The notes beneath the pieces are model-generated. The model made no database searches, was not told where the DNA came from, and was given only the letters and a program-made list of their open reading frames with translations. A stretch of DNA of 64,000 nucleotides from Pelodera strongyloides (taxonomy: Eukaryota > Nematoda > Chromadorea > Rhabditida > Rhabditidae): positions 124,001-188,000 of the forward strand of contig JAANDG010000051.1 of NCBI GenBank assembly GCA_036852015.1, read 5' to 3'. Below are positions 1-9,384 of this stretch, piece after piece (position 1 is the first letter of the stretch; every line of letters begins with the position of its first letter). The translations under genes were made by a program, and so were the position numbers.

Positions 1-766
1 CAAAGGCATTTTAAAAGGAATCGGGAGTATAAAGTACAGACTTCCCCAAAACAAAGCCAAAATGTTCAAACCTCTTGCCATCTCTCATTGTCAGCACGGA
101 AAAGTTCCATTCTTCTCGCGTGCCCTTTTTCCCTTCGAACTTTCATCGACACCTTCAGTTTCTGCTTCACTCGCTCGAATTTATGCACTGAAACAAACAG
201 TAATAATGAAAAAACACTGGCATACAAAAATAACATTAAAAATGAGCAAGCTCGGGACGGAGCAGATAAATTAATAAAATAAGCGAAAGAATATGCGCTC
301 ACTTCCACTTTGGTCTGCTCCACGAGGTGATGTTGAAGTTCGTTTCCTTAAATAATCAAGTAAAGTAGTAAAGGTTCAATTTAGGACGCCGAACTAGAAA
401 CAAATCTAGGCGGAAGCGGAAGCTGACTTCATCCAAATGACCTTTGTATTAAAAAGCCCTTAGTTCTAAAATACTAATTCATACACTACGAGACATAGGA
501 TAGGTGGTGCACACTGGAAGTTGGAATAAAATAACGATCATGACTCAGAAGTTTTTTCTCCACAGAACGATAAAACCTAGCTATAAGTCCTGAGGCCGTG
601 TTCACCAACACACAGAGCGCTCTGAATCTCTTCTGCTCTCGCACTCTACGTTCTATTTAGCTCCTGGGGAGGCCTGGGAGGGCTCCCTGCGTGTTGGTGA
701 ATACGGCCTCTGTGTTGTGTAGTCAAAAAGGATCGCGTTTCCTCAAATGTCTATGTCCAAACTTAC
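1..766. other. No gene recognised; one palindromic element
   Basis: I see no convincing exon here. Short open frames exist on both strands but none combines splice sites with protein-like composition. A palindromic repeat occupies 592-710 and is listed separately. If the minus-strand gene at 767-3059 continues, its 3' exons would lie here or beyond the left edge. Confidence 0.5.
592..710. repeat. Palindromic MITE-like element, family GAGGCCGTATTCACC
   Basis: The ends are inverted copies of GAGGCCGTATTCACCAACAC, here with one end reading GAGGCCGTGTTCACC. The interior holds GCTCTGAATCTCTTCTGCTC and a CTCCCTGG-type palindrome. Further copies lie at 21946-22089 and 25735-25872, with partial copies at 3631-3672 and 24464-24562. 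No coding capacity. This is a non-autonomous DNA-transposon-like family by structure; the target-site duplication was not resolved. Confidence 0.8.
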
Positions 767-3059
767 TCCATATTCTTCTTCCGAGAGGGCGCTAACCGAC
801 TGATAAATGCTTCCAGTTCGGGATCTCGCTTATCCTAAAGAGAACTGATGAGACATGATTACCACAACTAGAAGTTCACTTTAGAGCTGCCTATTCAGGT
901 CAGTCCATATTAAATATGCAATTTATATTTAATTCACATGTGTATTTTTACCAAAACTATAGATGTTACCTCCTCTGTCGCCAAATCAATATCCTCGTCT
1001 TCATTTGCAAGGGTCGGATTCGGCGGTGGTAGATTGGCGACCAGGGCTTTTCTTCTAAAATTACCTCAATTATATAATGTTATGTTTATTGTTGTTTTGC
1101 TGTTTTTGTTATTTTCTTTTCTTTTTTTCTCGACCCGCTTTGTTGTTGCCTTTTTTTTATCGCAATAAAGTATTTATATATATAAAAGTGAACTATCCGC
1201 CAACGCATGCCCAGTTTCCAGATACCATAAACGATAAGCACAACGGAGTGGTGTTCGAAATGACAGAATAACAGTGTGTAATAAGGGCGACTGAAATGCT
1301 ACCGACCTCAATAATCGTATCTCCTTAGCAGAGAGCTTTGTTAAAACGACGGCTTCTTGAAATGAGGAAGGGACTTCTTGCGATCTATCAGCTAGATCCG
1401 TTAAAGAACAATTGGCCACGTTGGACTCAAGTGAAACTTCCGAACACTAAAAGGTATTTTATGACCCAAGTCAAACAAAATGAGAGGAGAAAGCATACGT
1501 GGAAAATATACCAAATGAAAAATTGATACAGTGAATCAAACATGTTAGCATCACTAAACTATTGTGGAGTAGTTTCAGAAAATTTCAGAAAAAAAAGTTA
1601 GCTGGTTTGCACAAGCTTAATAGTACCTCAGGTTTAGTAAGCCACGTAAACAGTTGGCTCGGTCCAAATTCTATTTTATGGTACGATTACGGTACCTGGC
1701 CTTCGCGCCAAAATTCAATTTAAATCGGGCGGGTAGGTGCAATATTAATCAATACAATGTGGGCCTTTCGCCGGGCCGGGGAGCATAAGTGCCTCTACCT
1801 TTCCCCGGTGCCCTTTCTCTCTTATTATGATTTTAAATAATAGATTATTATCATTCTTGTTTTTCTTATTTGTTCAGCCACTGAACTGATGAGGGTCAGG
1901 CTGGGTTTTTGCCCGTCTTCAGTAAGACCCGAAACGGGATTAAACTATTTTATTTTTATCTAATTGTTTTATCCCCGCCCCTCAACCCGCCATACCAAAC
2001 ATGGGGGCCGAACCGGGAACCTCTATAGGCGTTAGCCATGCAGGCTACGTCTATCAAGTTCATGTCAGTTGCGTTGATATATTCCGCTACTTTTTCACAC
2101 ATTCTGTTCTGGGGACTGCCATGGTCGTATTGGCACAAACCAATGGGAATGGTGAGGCATGAAGGGAGGTTCCGAATCTGTGGTTGGCCGGGTTTGAGGG
2201 AAATCTATTATTATTATTATTCAGGACCTAGGCCAGTGTTGTCATGCGAGAGGTTCGTCCCTGAGCCGCAAGGCCACACGTTCCCACCAGACCTCCAGTT
2301 ATTCTGACTGAGATGGCAGAGCGCAGACTTCTCGCCAGGTTCCTTAGCGCCTACCCAAGACCCGGGACGTGTCTCTTGCTCAAGGGGGGCAAGTTGGCTC
2401 GGTCCAAATTCTATTTTATGGTACGATTACGGTACCTGGCCTTCGCGCCAAAATTCAATTTAAATCGGGCGGGTAGGTGCAATATTAATCAATACAGAGA
2501 ATGTGGGCCTTTCGCCGGGCCGGGGAGCATAAGTGCCTCTACCTTTCCCCGGTGCCCTTTCTCTCTTATTATGATTTTAAATAATAGATTATTATCATTC
2601 TTGTTTTTCTTATTTGTTCAGCCACTGAACTGATGAGGGTCAGGCTGGGTTTTTGCCCGTCTTCAGTAAGACCCGAAACGGGATTAAACTATTTTATTTT
2701 TATCTAATTGTTTTATCCCCGCCCCTCAACCCGCCATACCAAACAAAACCAGGCGCGGAATACAGATGAATAATAAACAAACCTGTGATACTTGACTATC
2801 ATTCTCATCTGGAAGCTCCTGAACATCACTATCGCGTAGTGAAACAGACTCCGGAGCATGAATTACGGCAGCACTCTATAAGAATAATTTTATTTTAGTA
2901 ACATAGAACAATAGAGTAAATCTAAAAAAAATTACACTGACATGAAAATAGTCTGATCTTTTAAAACTTAACCAGTGTCGGAAAAAAATTAAAGTAATCT
3001 GAGGAAGCAGAACAGAGCGGTATGACGCACCTGGGAAAACTCTTCATGTGCTTCTTTTT
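767..3059 (-). CDS. Unrecognised acidic protein, four internal exons of a minus-strand gene (partial)
   Basis: Four minus-strand exons have matching phases and GT-AG borders: 3031-3059 (KEAHEEFSQ), 2783-2875 (31 residues, includes SLRDSDVQELPDENDSQ), 970-1054 (28 residues, includes ANEDEDIDLATEE) and 767-834 (includes DPELEAFISRLAPSRKKN). The exon at 767-834 starts phase 0 and ends phase 2, so the gene continues leftwards; no start or stop was found. The composition is acidic and hydrophilic, as in a nuclear scaffold protein. I do not recognise a domain. The 1.1 kb repeat element at 1652-2744 sits inside the intron between exons 2783 and 1054. In C. elegans the gene beyond eef-2 is, from memory, F25H5.5, a claspin-like protein; that identity is only a positional guess. 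Confidence 0.6.
1652..2000 (+). repeat. Left 349 bp direct repeat of the hammerhead-like element
   Basis: It shares its sequence with 2392-2744 apart from a GAGA insertion in the right copy. It ends in CCCGCCATACCAAAC. The hammerhead-like core lies at 1886-1935. Confidence 0.95.
1886..1975 (+). ncRNA. Hammerhead-ribozyme-like motif, copy 1
   Basis: CTGATGA is at 1886-1892, GGGTC at 1893-1897, GACCC at 1926-1930 and GAAAC at 1931-1935. The two pentamers are perfect complements and would form stem II between the two invariant boxes. GGGATTAAAC (1936-1945) can pair with GTTTTATCCC (1966-1975), nine of ten positions, as stem III. The bases after it read CGCC where an active ribozyme needs a GUH cleavage triplet, so the copy may be inactive or the fold may differ. 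A convincing stem I was not found. Confidence 0.45.
2392..2744 (+). repeat. Right 353 bp direct repeat of the hammerhead-like element
   Basis: Partner of 1652-2000, with the same start (AGTTGGCTCGG) and end (CCATACCAAAC). The hammerhead-like core lies at 2630-2679. Confidence 0.95.
2630..2719 (+). ncRNA. Hammerhead-ribozyme-like motif, copy 2
   Basis: Same core as copy 1: CTGATGA 2630-2636, GGGTC 2637-2641, GACCC 2670-2674, GAAAC 2675-2679, followed by the same possible stem III. The same defect at the expected cleavage triplet applies. Confidence 0.45.
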
Positions 3060-3159
3060 CTACGATAAGCGGACCATAAGGACTGATTATACTGAATAGA
3101 GTCTCGAATAAGCCAATAAGCGCAAGGGTGTTACCTGCCATTCATTGTGAACATACCAT

Positions 3160-3490
3160 ATATCATTGGATGTGAATGAAAACCTCGAACATTCAACGAG
3201 ACAAACTTAATACGGCGGTGTTGAAGAGAAGTGAGACCAAAAATTTCAAGACGATCAGAATTCTGAATAGGGTAAATCATTGTACATATCATAATCAACC
3301 TTTCTCAAAGCACGTTTAGTAAAACGACGTTGAACCTTTTCTAACAGATCAATTTCAGTCTTGATATAAGGAGACCCAAATAATGGTAGCATACTCTACC
3401 AAAGGCCTACAAAACGAAATATACGATTGACGGTAAACATCCATACTTGGATAGACAAAAGTACGCAACAGAACACTGAACTTAGACAGG
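3160..3490 (-). pseudogene. Decayed non-LTR (LINE) reverse transcriptase C-terminal fragment
   Basis: Read on the minus strand, the segment carries pieces typical of LINE RT thumb regions: FCRPLVEYATIIW, then in a shifted frame GSPYIKTEIDLLEKVQRRF, then RLEIFGLTSLQHRRIKFVSL. These match the order seen in CR1/jockey-type elements (a position before VEYA-W, then LE-VQRRFT, then LGL-SL--RR). At least two frame changes and a stop break it. The RT palm with its catalytic aspartates is absent. It is a short, old 3' fragment. Confidence 0.65.
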
Positions 3491-3773
3491 GATGATAAAA
3501 GCAAATTGGATTCGTTTATAGAAAGGCATAGTCCATACCCATTCCGGCATACATAGAAAAATAACAAAGCAAAGACACCGACCGAAGGCGTAGAGCTAGC
3601 AGAGCATAAATCCCGCGAGTAAATTGAACTGAGGCCGTATTCATCAACACGCAGGAAGCCGTTGGTGAACGAATTCACGCACACGCAATGATATAAGCAG
3701 AAATGCAATGCTATAGAAATGTAGCTTAAAAAGTTTTCATCCGAAACCTTCACCTCAAATACTCTGTTCACGT

Positions 3774-4180
3774 TAGGCGATTCGCCAGCGAAAATATTTT
3801 CACTGACGAACCAGCCGTCTAAAATATTTTCACTGACTAATCCGCCGTCGAAAATTTTGCACTGACTAATCCGCCTAGCGAAGGTGATTTAATGAACGCC
3901 TGGCGAAATAATCATCAGTGGCGAAACGCCTAGCGAAAGTAATTTCCACTCGCGAAACGCCTGGCGAAGGTAAATTCAACTGGCGAATCGCCAGTTTATG
4001 CAGTTTGTTGATATTTGTTTACACGCCGGTGTGATTGTTTTTGCTTGGCATATAATGCTACTTGATATATATTATAAACTAAAATGATGTACTATGTGTT
4101 AGTTTTCTGCGGTATAATTTGGGTGGTGAATTAGTGCGGGTGGACAGGCGTTTCACTATTACCTTCGCCTGGCGTTTCGC
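3774..4180. repeat. Fold-back array of GCGAA/CGCCTGGCGAA units
   Basis: Irregularly spaced copies of CGCCAGCGAAA, CGCCTAGCGAA, CGCCTGGCGAA and GGCGAATCGCC fill 3774-3995. An inverted copy (CCTTCGCCTGGCGTTTCGCC) follows at about 4161-4180, pairing with GGCGAAACGCC-type units near 3950-3975. It has no coding capacity. The structure suits a fold-back or MITE-like element. Confidence 0.6.
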
Positions 4181-5265
4181 CAAAAGGAACGCAGTAGTGC
4201 CCTTAATACTGTACGTACAAGGTGTTATTTACACTTCTTCACAATTATCTACCATCAAAACAACCCCACGCACGTGGAACACTAAGCATACCCGTAAATA
4301 GCACCTCCCCCTTCTACAAAAAAACGAATCGACCGAAAACATTTCGCAATCCCGACCGGACGAAAACGTTCCCCAATCTCTCTAGTTCTCTCACGCAATT
4401 GCTTGTTACACAACTTCGCGCAATGTTGGAAAACATAAACATGCATAAATACTTAGAAATAGAGGATACCAAATAATGTTTGGCATGTTAGCTTTTTAAT
4501 ACTCTATTCTCTCAAGGCATAAATCGCGTGCGTAGCAGGATACGGTCTGTTATGCCCCGATTCTCTATTAATACTATACTTCTTATTGATTTCTGGAAAC
4601 GGGGACACGGCAATTCGTCAATTTTTATAAATTACCTTATCATTTTCTTATGCGCCGGCGCGTACGTAGAATACAATGTTATGTTCAAAAATTCTCAACC
4701 AGTAAGTGCTATGTTCCTCATCCGCAGTTTAGCGGTAATCGCAATCCCACGTTCCCTCCCAAACAAGCGGGACATGATTGGCTAATCTGTCAGGAAACAT
4801 GCGACTTTTCTTTTTGCGTGGGATTGGATGCTAGCCTGCCAGGAAACGAGGGATTTATTTTTGTTTCGCGGGAAACGTGCAGTAGAAGAACAGAGCGCTA
4901 ATTCATCAATCCAGATTTCGCAGTGCTTGACTAAGGACGTTACGATATGTAAGACTCACAGTATGTAGAATGCAGTGTCTTCAACATGCGCAGATAATAA
5001 TAACATAAACAAACCGGGAGAAGAATCAAAGGCGCAAGATAAGCGAGCGGAGCGTCGGTCCGATCCAAGCGAGCCCCGGTTTTTGGTGTGAAATTTGAAC
5101 TTCCCGCCGGCTGCTTGTCTGAGTATCATTTCTTTTGTGTGTATTGCAGTTTGCCGTCCCGAACAGAGCGCCCAAATCACTTTTCGAAGCCGCCTCACCT
5201 GTGCGGTTGTGTCCTCGCTGTTCGTTGGACCTCTTGTTGCTTCGGGCAACGAAACTTAACGAAAA

Positions 5266-8200
5266 ATGGTAAGTATATGTCTGTGATTATAGAACACACT
5301 TGGCTTTCCTGTAATTTTAATCGTCATTTGAGAAAAATTGTTAGGAAATGATTTAAACTTTTTTTTTCAATTTGAAAAATTCTGTGTACATGTGTGTTGT
5401 TTTGTGATAAAAATTTTCTGTACTTTATTTTGTCTTTCTTCCATCAATTGTGACAGGTGCCGTATTCATTGATGGCCCATCCCGAATATTTATTTTTTTG
5501 TGACTTACACTTTAATCTTAGGTAAACTTCACCATCGATGAAATTCGCGGGCTTATGGACCATAAGAAGAATATCCGTAACATGTCCGTCATCGCTCATG
5601 TGGATCACGGAAAATCCACCCTGACAGATTCGCTCGTGTCCAAGGCCGGAATTATTGCTGGAGCCAAGGCCGGAGAGACTCGTTTCACCGACACCCGTAA
5701 GGACGAACAAGAACGATGCATCACCATCAAGTCAACGTAAGTTTTTGTTTGTTTGGTATTTGTTCTTTTCGTTGCTCTGCTTTTTGTTTCACCATTTTTG
5801 CGGGGATTTCTAGAATTTATGTATGTTTATTGTCTTATTATATTCTTTATCTGCTTCCAGCGCCATCTCCATGTTCTTCGCGCTTGACAAGAAGGACGTT
5901 GACTTCATCAAGGGCGACAACCAAATCGAAGTGAAGGAAAACGGAGAGAAATACTCTGGCTTCTTGATCAACTTGATCGACTCTCCCGGTCACGTTGACT
6001 TCTCGTCTGAAGTTACTGCTGCTCTCCGTGTCACTGATGGAGCTCTTGTTGTCGTCGATTGCGTTTCTGGTAAGTATCTATCATAATTCTTCGTTCCGTT
6101 CGTCCCTTTCGGGAATATGTAGGCCCTTTTTGAAGTTAAGCTGTATTAATAGTATGTGTTCCCCGTTATGGAAACAACAACAGAAGTTTCCCAGCTAAAA
6201 AATGAATTCCAAAGTTCACCTTTTCCATATAGTAAACACGTTACTTGAGCCCCTGACATACCTGTAAGTGACAATGGAGCAGATTTTAACTTATGTATGC
6301 AGATATCGGCAAATAGCTCGATTCAACATGCAATATTAGCATTTTGACTGCATACATATTCGCTTTATTCGATGAGTTTCTTTATAGCCTCCTATTGGAC
6401 CATTTTAAATTCTCTGTTTATTTAGGCGTGTGCGTGCAGACTGAGACTGTTCTGCGTCAAGCTATCGGTGAACGTATCAAGCCTGTTCTCTTCATGAACA
6501 AGATGGACCGTGCTCTTCTCGAGCTTCAGCTTGGACAAGAAGAACTGTTCCAAACCTTCCAGAGAATTGTCGAAAACATCAACGTTATCATCGCCACCTA
6601 CGGAGATGACGATGGACCTATGGGACCCGTTATGGTCGACCCATCCATTGGAAATGTCGGATTCGGATCTGGACTTCACGGTTGGGCCTTCACCTTGAAG
6701 CAGTTCGCTGAGATCTATGCTGAGAAGTTCGGAGTTCAAGTCGACAAGCTGATGAAGAACTTGTGGGGAGACCGATTCTTCGATATGAAGACCAAGAAGT
6801 GGAGCAACACTGCCTCGGAGACCTCCGTTCGTGGATTCGTTCAGTTCGTCCTGGACCCTATCTTCAAGGTAATTTGTTTTGTCGTATATGTAGCAGTTTG
6901 GTATATCTAGAGCCTTGTTTTTATTTGTAATATTCATTTTCTGAAATAAGCCGTTTATAAAACCAACATTTCTAGGTGTTCGACGCTGTAATGAACATCA
7001 ACAAGGAGAACACTGCCAAGCTTGTCGAGAAGCTCGGTATTAAGCTGTCTGCGGAAGAGAGGGAGCTCGAGGGCAAACCTCTGATGAAGGTCTGTTTCCT
7101 TTGCTTTTTCCGTGGATATTTTTCGCGTTTTCGTCTGTTATATTTATTGTATCCTAGTTATATTCCGGATAGCAGCGTATGTCGATTGCTCCAATATATC
7201 CCTTTTTCAGATCTTCATGCGCAAGTGGCTCCCTGCCGGTGACACTATGCTTCAAATGATCTGTATTCATCTGCCATCCCCTGTGACTGCACAAAAGTAC
7301 CGTATGGAGATGCTCTACGAAGGACCTCATGATGACCCTGCTGCCGTTGCCATCAAGAACTGCGACCCCAATGGTCCCCTCATGATGTACGTGTCGAAGA
7401 TGGTCCCCACTACTGACAAGGGTCGCTTCTACGCTTTCGGTCGTGTCTTCTCTGGAAAGGTATATTTGTTGATTTTTCATGGGTGTCACAGTTTTTTCCC
7501 TTGGCTGAATTTCCTCTTCACGGAATTGTTTTTTTTATTCTATGGCGTCGGTTTTTTCAGTGGTAATATTTCGTTTCTAGGTTGCCACCGGAATGAAGGC
7601 CCGCATCCAGGGCCCCAACTACGTTCCTGGAAAGAAGGACGACTTGTACGAGAAGGCTATCCAGAGAACCATCCTGATGATGGGTCGTTACATCGAGGCC
7701 ATTGAAGACATTCCTTCCGGAAACATCGCTGGTCTGGTTGGAGTTGATCAGTACCTGGTGAAAGGAGGAACCATCACCACTTACAAGGAGGCCCACAACT
7801 TACGTGTCATGAAGTTCTCTGTCTCGCCTGTCGTCCGTGTTGCCGTCGAGCCCAAGAACGCTGGAGATCTGCCCAAGCTGGTTAGTTTCGCCTCATATAA
7901 TCGGTTGCTCTGTTTTGGTATCAACATATCTTTTTCTGGTTCTTAGTTTGTAAGTCATGCATTTTTACTTATAATAGTAATTCTTTCTTACTTTCAGGTC
8001 GAAGGACTGAAGCGTCTCGCCAAGTCTGACCCTATGGTGCAGTGCATCTTTGAGGACTCTGGAGAACATATCATTGCTGGAGCTGGAGAACTTCATCTTG
8101 AGATTTGTCTCAAGGATCTTGAGGAGGACCACGCCTGCATTCCTCTGAAGAAGTCTGACCCAGTTGTGTCGTATCGCGAGACTGTGTCCACCGAATCTTC

Positions 8201-9282
8201 CTTCGTGTGCCTCTCCAAATCTCCCAACAAGCATAACCGTCTTCACTGTGCCGCCAGGCCTCTTCCTGATGGTCTTGCTGAGGACATTGACAGCGGAAAG
8301 GTCAACCCCCGTGACGACTTCAAGGCCCGCGCCAAGGTTTGTTTTCAGTTGTTTATGAATTTCCGTATGTAGTTAGGCCCCCCTAGTCAGGAGGAACTTT
8401 TGTAACGCATGTTCGTTGCGGGGTAACCATTTGAATGTGTATCTCTGTTCTATATAATATTTCAATAAATATATTTTTTAAGATTCTTGCTGAGAAGTTC
8501 GAGTTCGACCCCACTGATGCTCGTAAGATCTGGTGCTTCGGACCCGAGGGAACTGGACCCAATCTCCTTCTCGATGTCACCAAGGGAGTGCAGTACCTAA
8601 ATGAAATCAAGGACTCTGTCGTTGCTGGATTCCAGTGGGCCACCAAGGAAGGAGTGCTCTGCGACGAAAACATGCGTGGAGTTCGCCTCGACATCCACGA
8701 TGTTACTCTTCACGCTGATGCTATTCACCGTGGTGGAGGTCAGATCATCCCTACTGCCCGCCGTGTGTTCTATGCCGCTTGCCTGACTGCCAACCCACGT
8801 ATGCTGGAACCTGTCTACTTGGTCGAAATTCAATGCCCGGAAAATGCTGTTGGAGGTATCTACGGGGTCCTGAACAGACGCCGTGGTCACGTCTTCGAGG
8901 AGTGCCAAGTTGCCGGAACTCCGATGTTCGTCGTCAAGGCTTACCTGCCTGTAAACGAATCATTCGGTGAGTTAGATACATGTACTATCTTAGTTGAGCG
9001 CCCTCTTGGACATTTATTTTCCTTGGTGTTTTGTTGAATTTTTTCGTCAAATTTGATTGTTTCCTTTGTCAACTCTTACTTTTTTCAGGATTCACTGCTG
9101 ATCTCCGTTCCAACACTGGAGGTCAAGCCTTCCCTCAATGCGTCTTCGATCACTGGCAGATTCTTCCTGGAGACCCCATTGATCCCTCCACAAAACCCTT
9201 CCAAGTTGTTGCCGATACCAGAAAGCGTAAGGGACTCAAGGAAGGTGTTCCCGCCCTGGACAACTTCCTCGACAAAATGTAA
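5266..9282 (+). CDS. eef-2: Translation elongation factor 2 (eEF2)
   Basis: Ten coding exons: 5266-5268, 5522-5736, 5861-6069, 6426-6868, 6976-7089, 7211-7459, 7581-7880, 7998-8336, 8483-8966, 9089-9282. They sum to 850 codons with stop, the normal length for animal eEF2. The cytosolic GTPase moves peptidyl-tRNA and mRNA through the ribosome after each peptide bond. Visible motifs: AHVDHGKST (P-loop), [12 protein letters not shown] (switch I, containing the threonine that eEF2 kinase phosphorylates in animals), DSPGHVDF (G3), NKMD (G4) and DAIHRGGGQ near the C-terminus, holding the histidine that becomes diphthamide. Exon 1 codes only for the start methionine; its donor (ATG then gtaagt) directly follows. 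Phases agree across all introns. Two AATAAA signals follow the stop. Confidence 0.98.
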
Positions 9283-9318
9283 AATTGTTACTATCGTTAC
9301 TTGTTACTCTCTGCATGT

Positions 9319-9324
9319 AATAAA
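9319..9324 (+). other. Putative polyadenylation signal of eEF2
   Basis: AATAAA 37 bases after the stop codon. A second AATAAA lies at 9378-9383. Confidence 0.7.
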
Positions 9325-9384
9325 CGTGATTGTTGTTATTTTTGACTTTTTTGTTTTCCACGCTATTCCATCATTGAAATAAAT

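Larger units (their letters stand above)
1652..2744. mobile_element. Direct-repeat element with hammerhead-like motifs (retrozyme- or Penelope-like structure)
   Basis: Two direct repeats, 1652-2000 (349 bp) and 2392-2744 (353 bp), are almost identical; the difference I see is a 4-base insertion near 2496. They flank 391 bp of non-coding sequence. Each repeat contains CTGATGA, then GGGTC, a 28-base loop, GACCC, then GAAAC. This is the order and spacing of a hammerhead ribozyme core around stem II. No reverse transcriptase or other long frame is present. The middle part reads tRNA-like on the minus strand next to the left repeat (B-box GGTTCGGCCCC). Non-autonomous retrozymes and Penelope-like elements with terminal repeats are the nearest known architectures; a 1.5-copy tandem repeat is the alternative. 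Confidence 0.7.
3060..5265. other. Non-coding stretch upstream of eEF2: LINE fragment and fold-back array
   Basis: Apart from the LINE fragment (3160-3490), a partial palindromic element (3631-3672) and the GCGAA fold-back array (3774-4180), I see nothing I can support as a gene. Earlier exons of the minus-strand gene at 767-3059 should lie here but were not identified. The last 300 bases before 5266 presumably hold the eEF2 promoter and 5' UTR. Confidence 0.5.

Noticed and set aside
66..323. Open frames on both strands at the left edge
   Set aside because: Short, overlapping, without splice signals or motifs.
2001..2391. Central part of the direct-repeat element as a coding gene
   Set aside because: The open frames crossing it (such as ANAYRGSRFGPHVWYGG on the minus strand) run into the repeat and show no known domain. 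A tRNA-like relic explains part of it better.
3355..3771. 138-codon minus-strand open frame taken as a full gene
   Set aside because: Only its last third resembles protein (a LINE thumb region); the rest is chance frame. It is annotated as a retrotransposon fragment instead.
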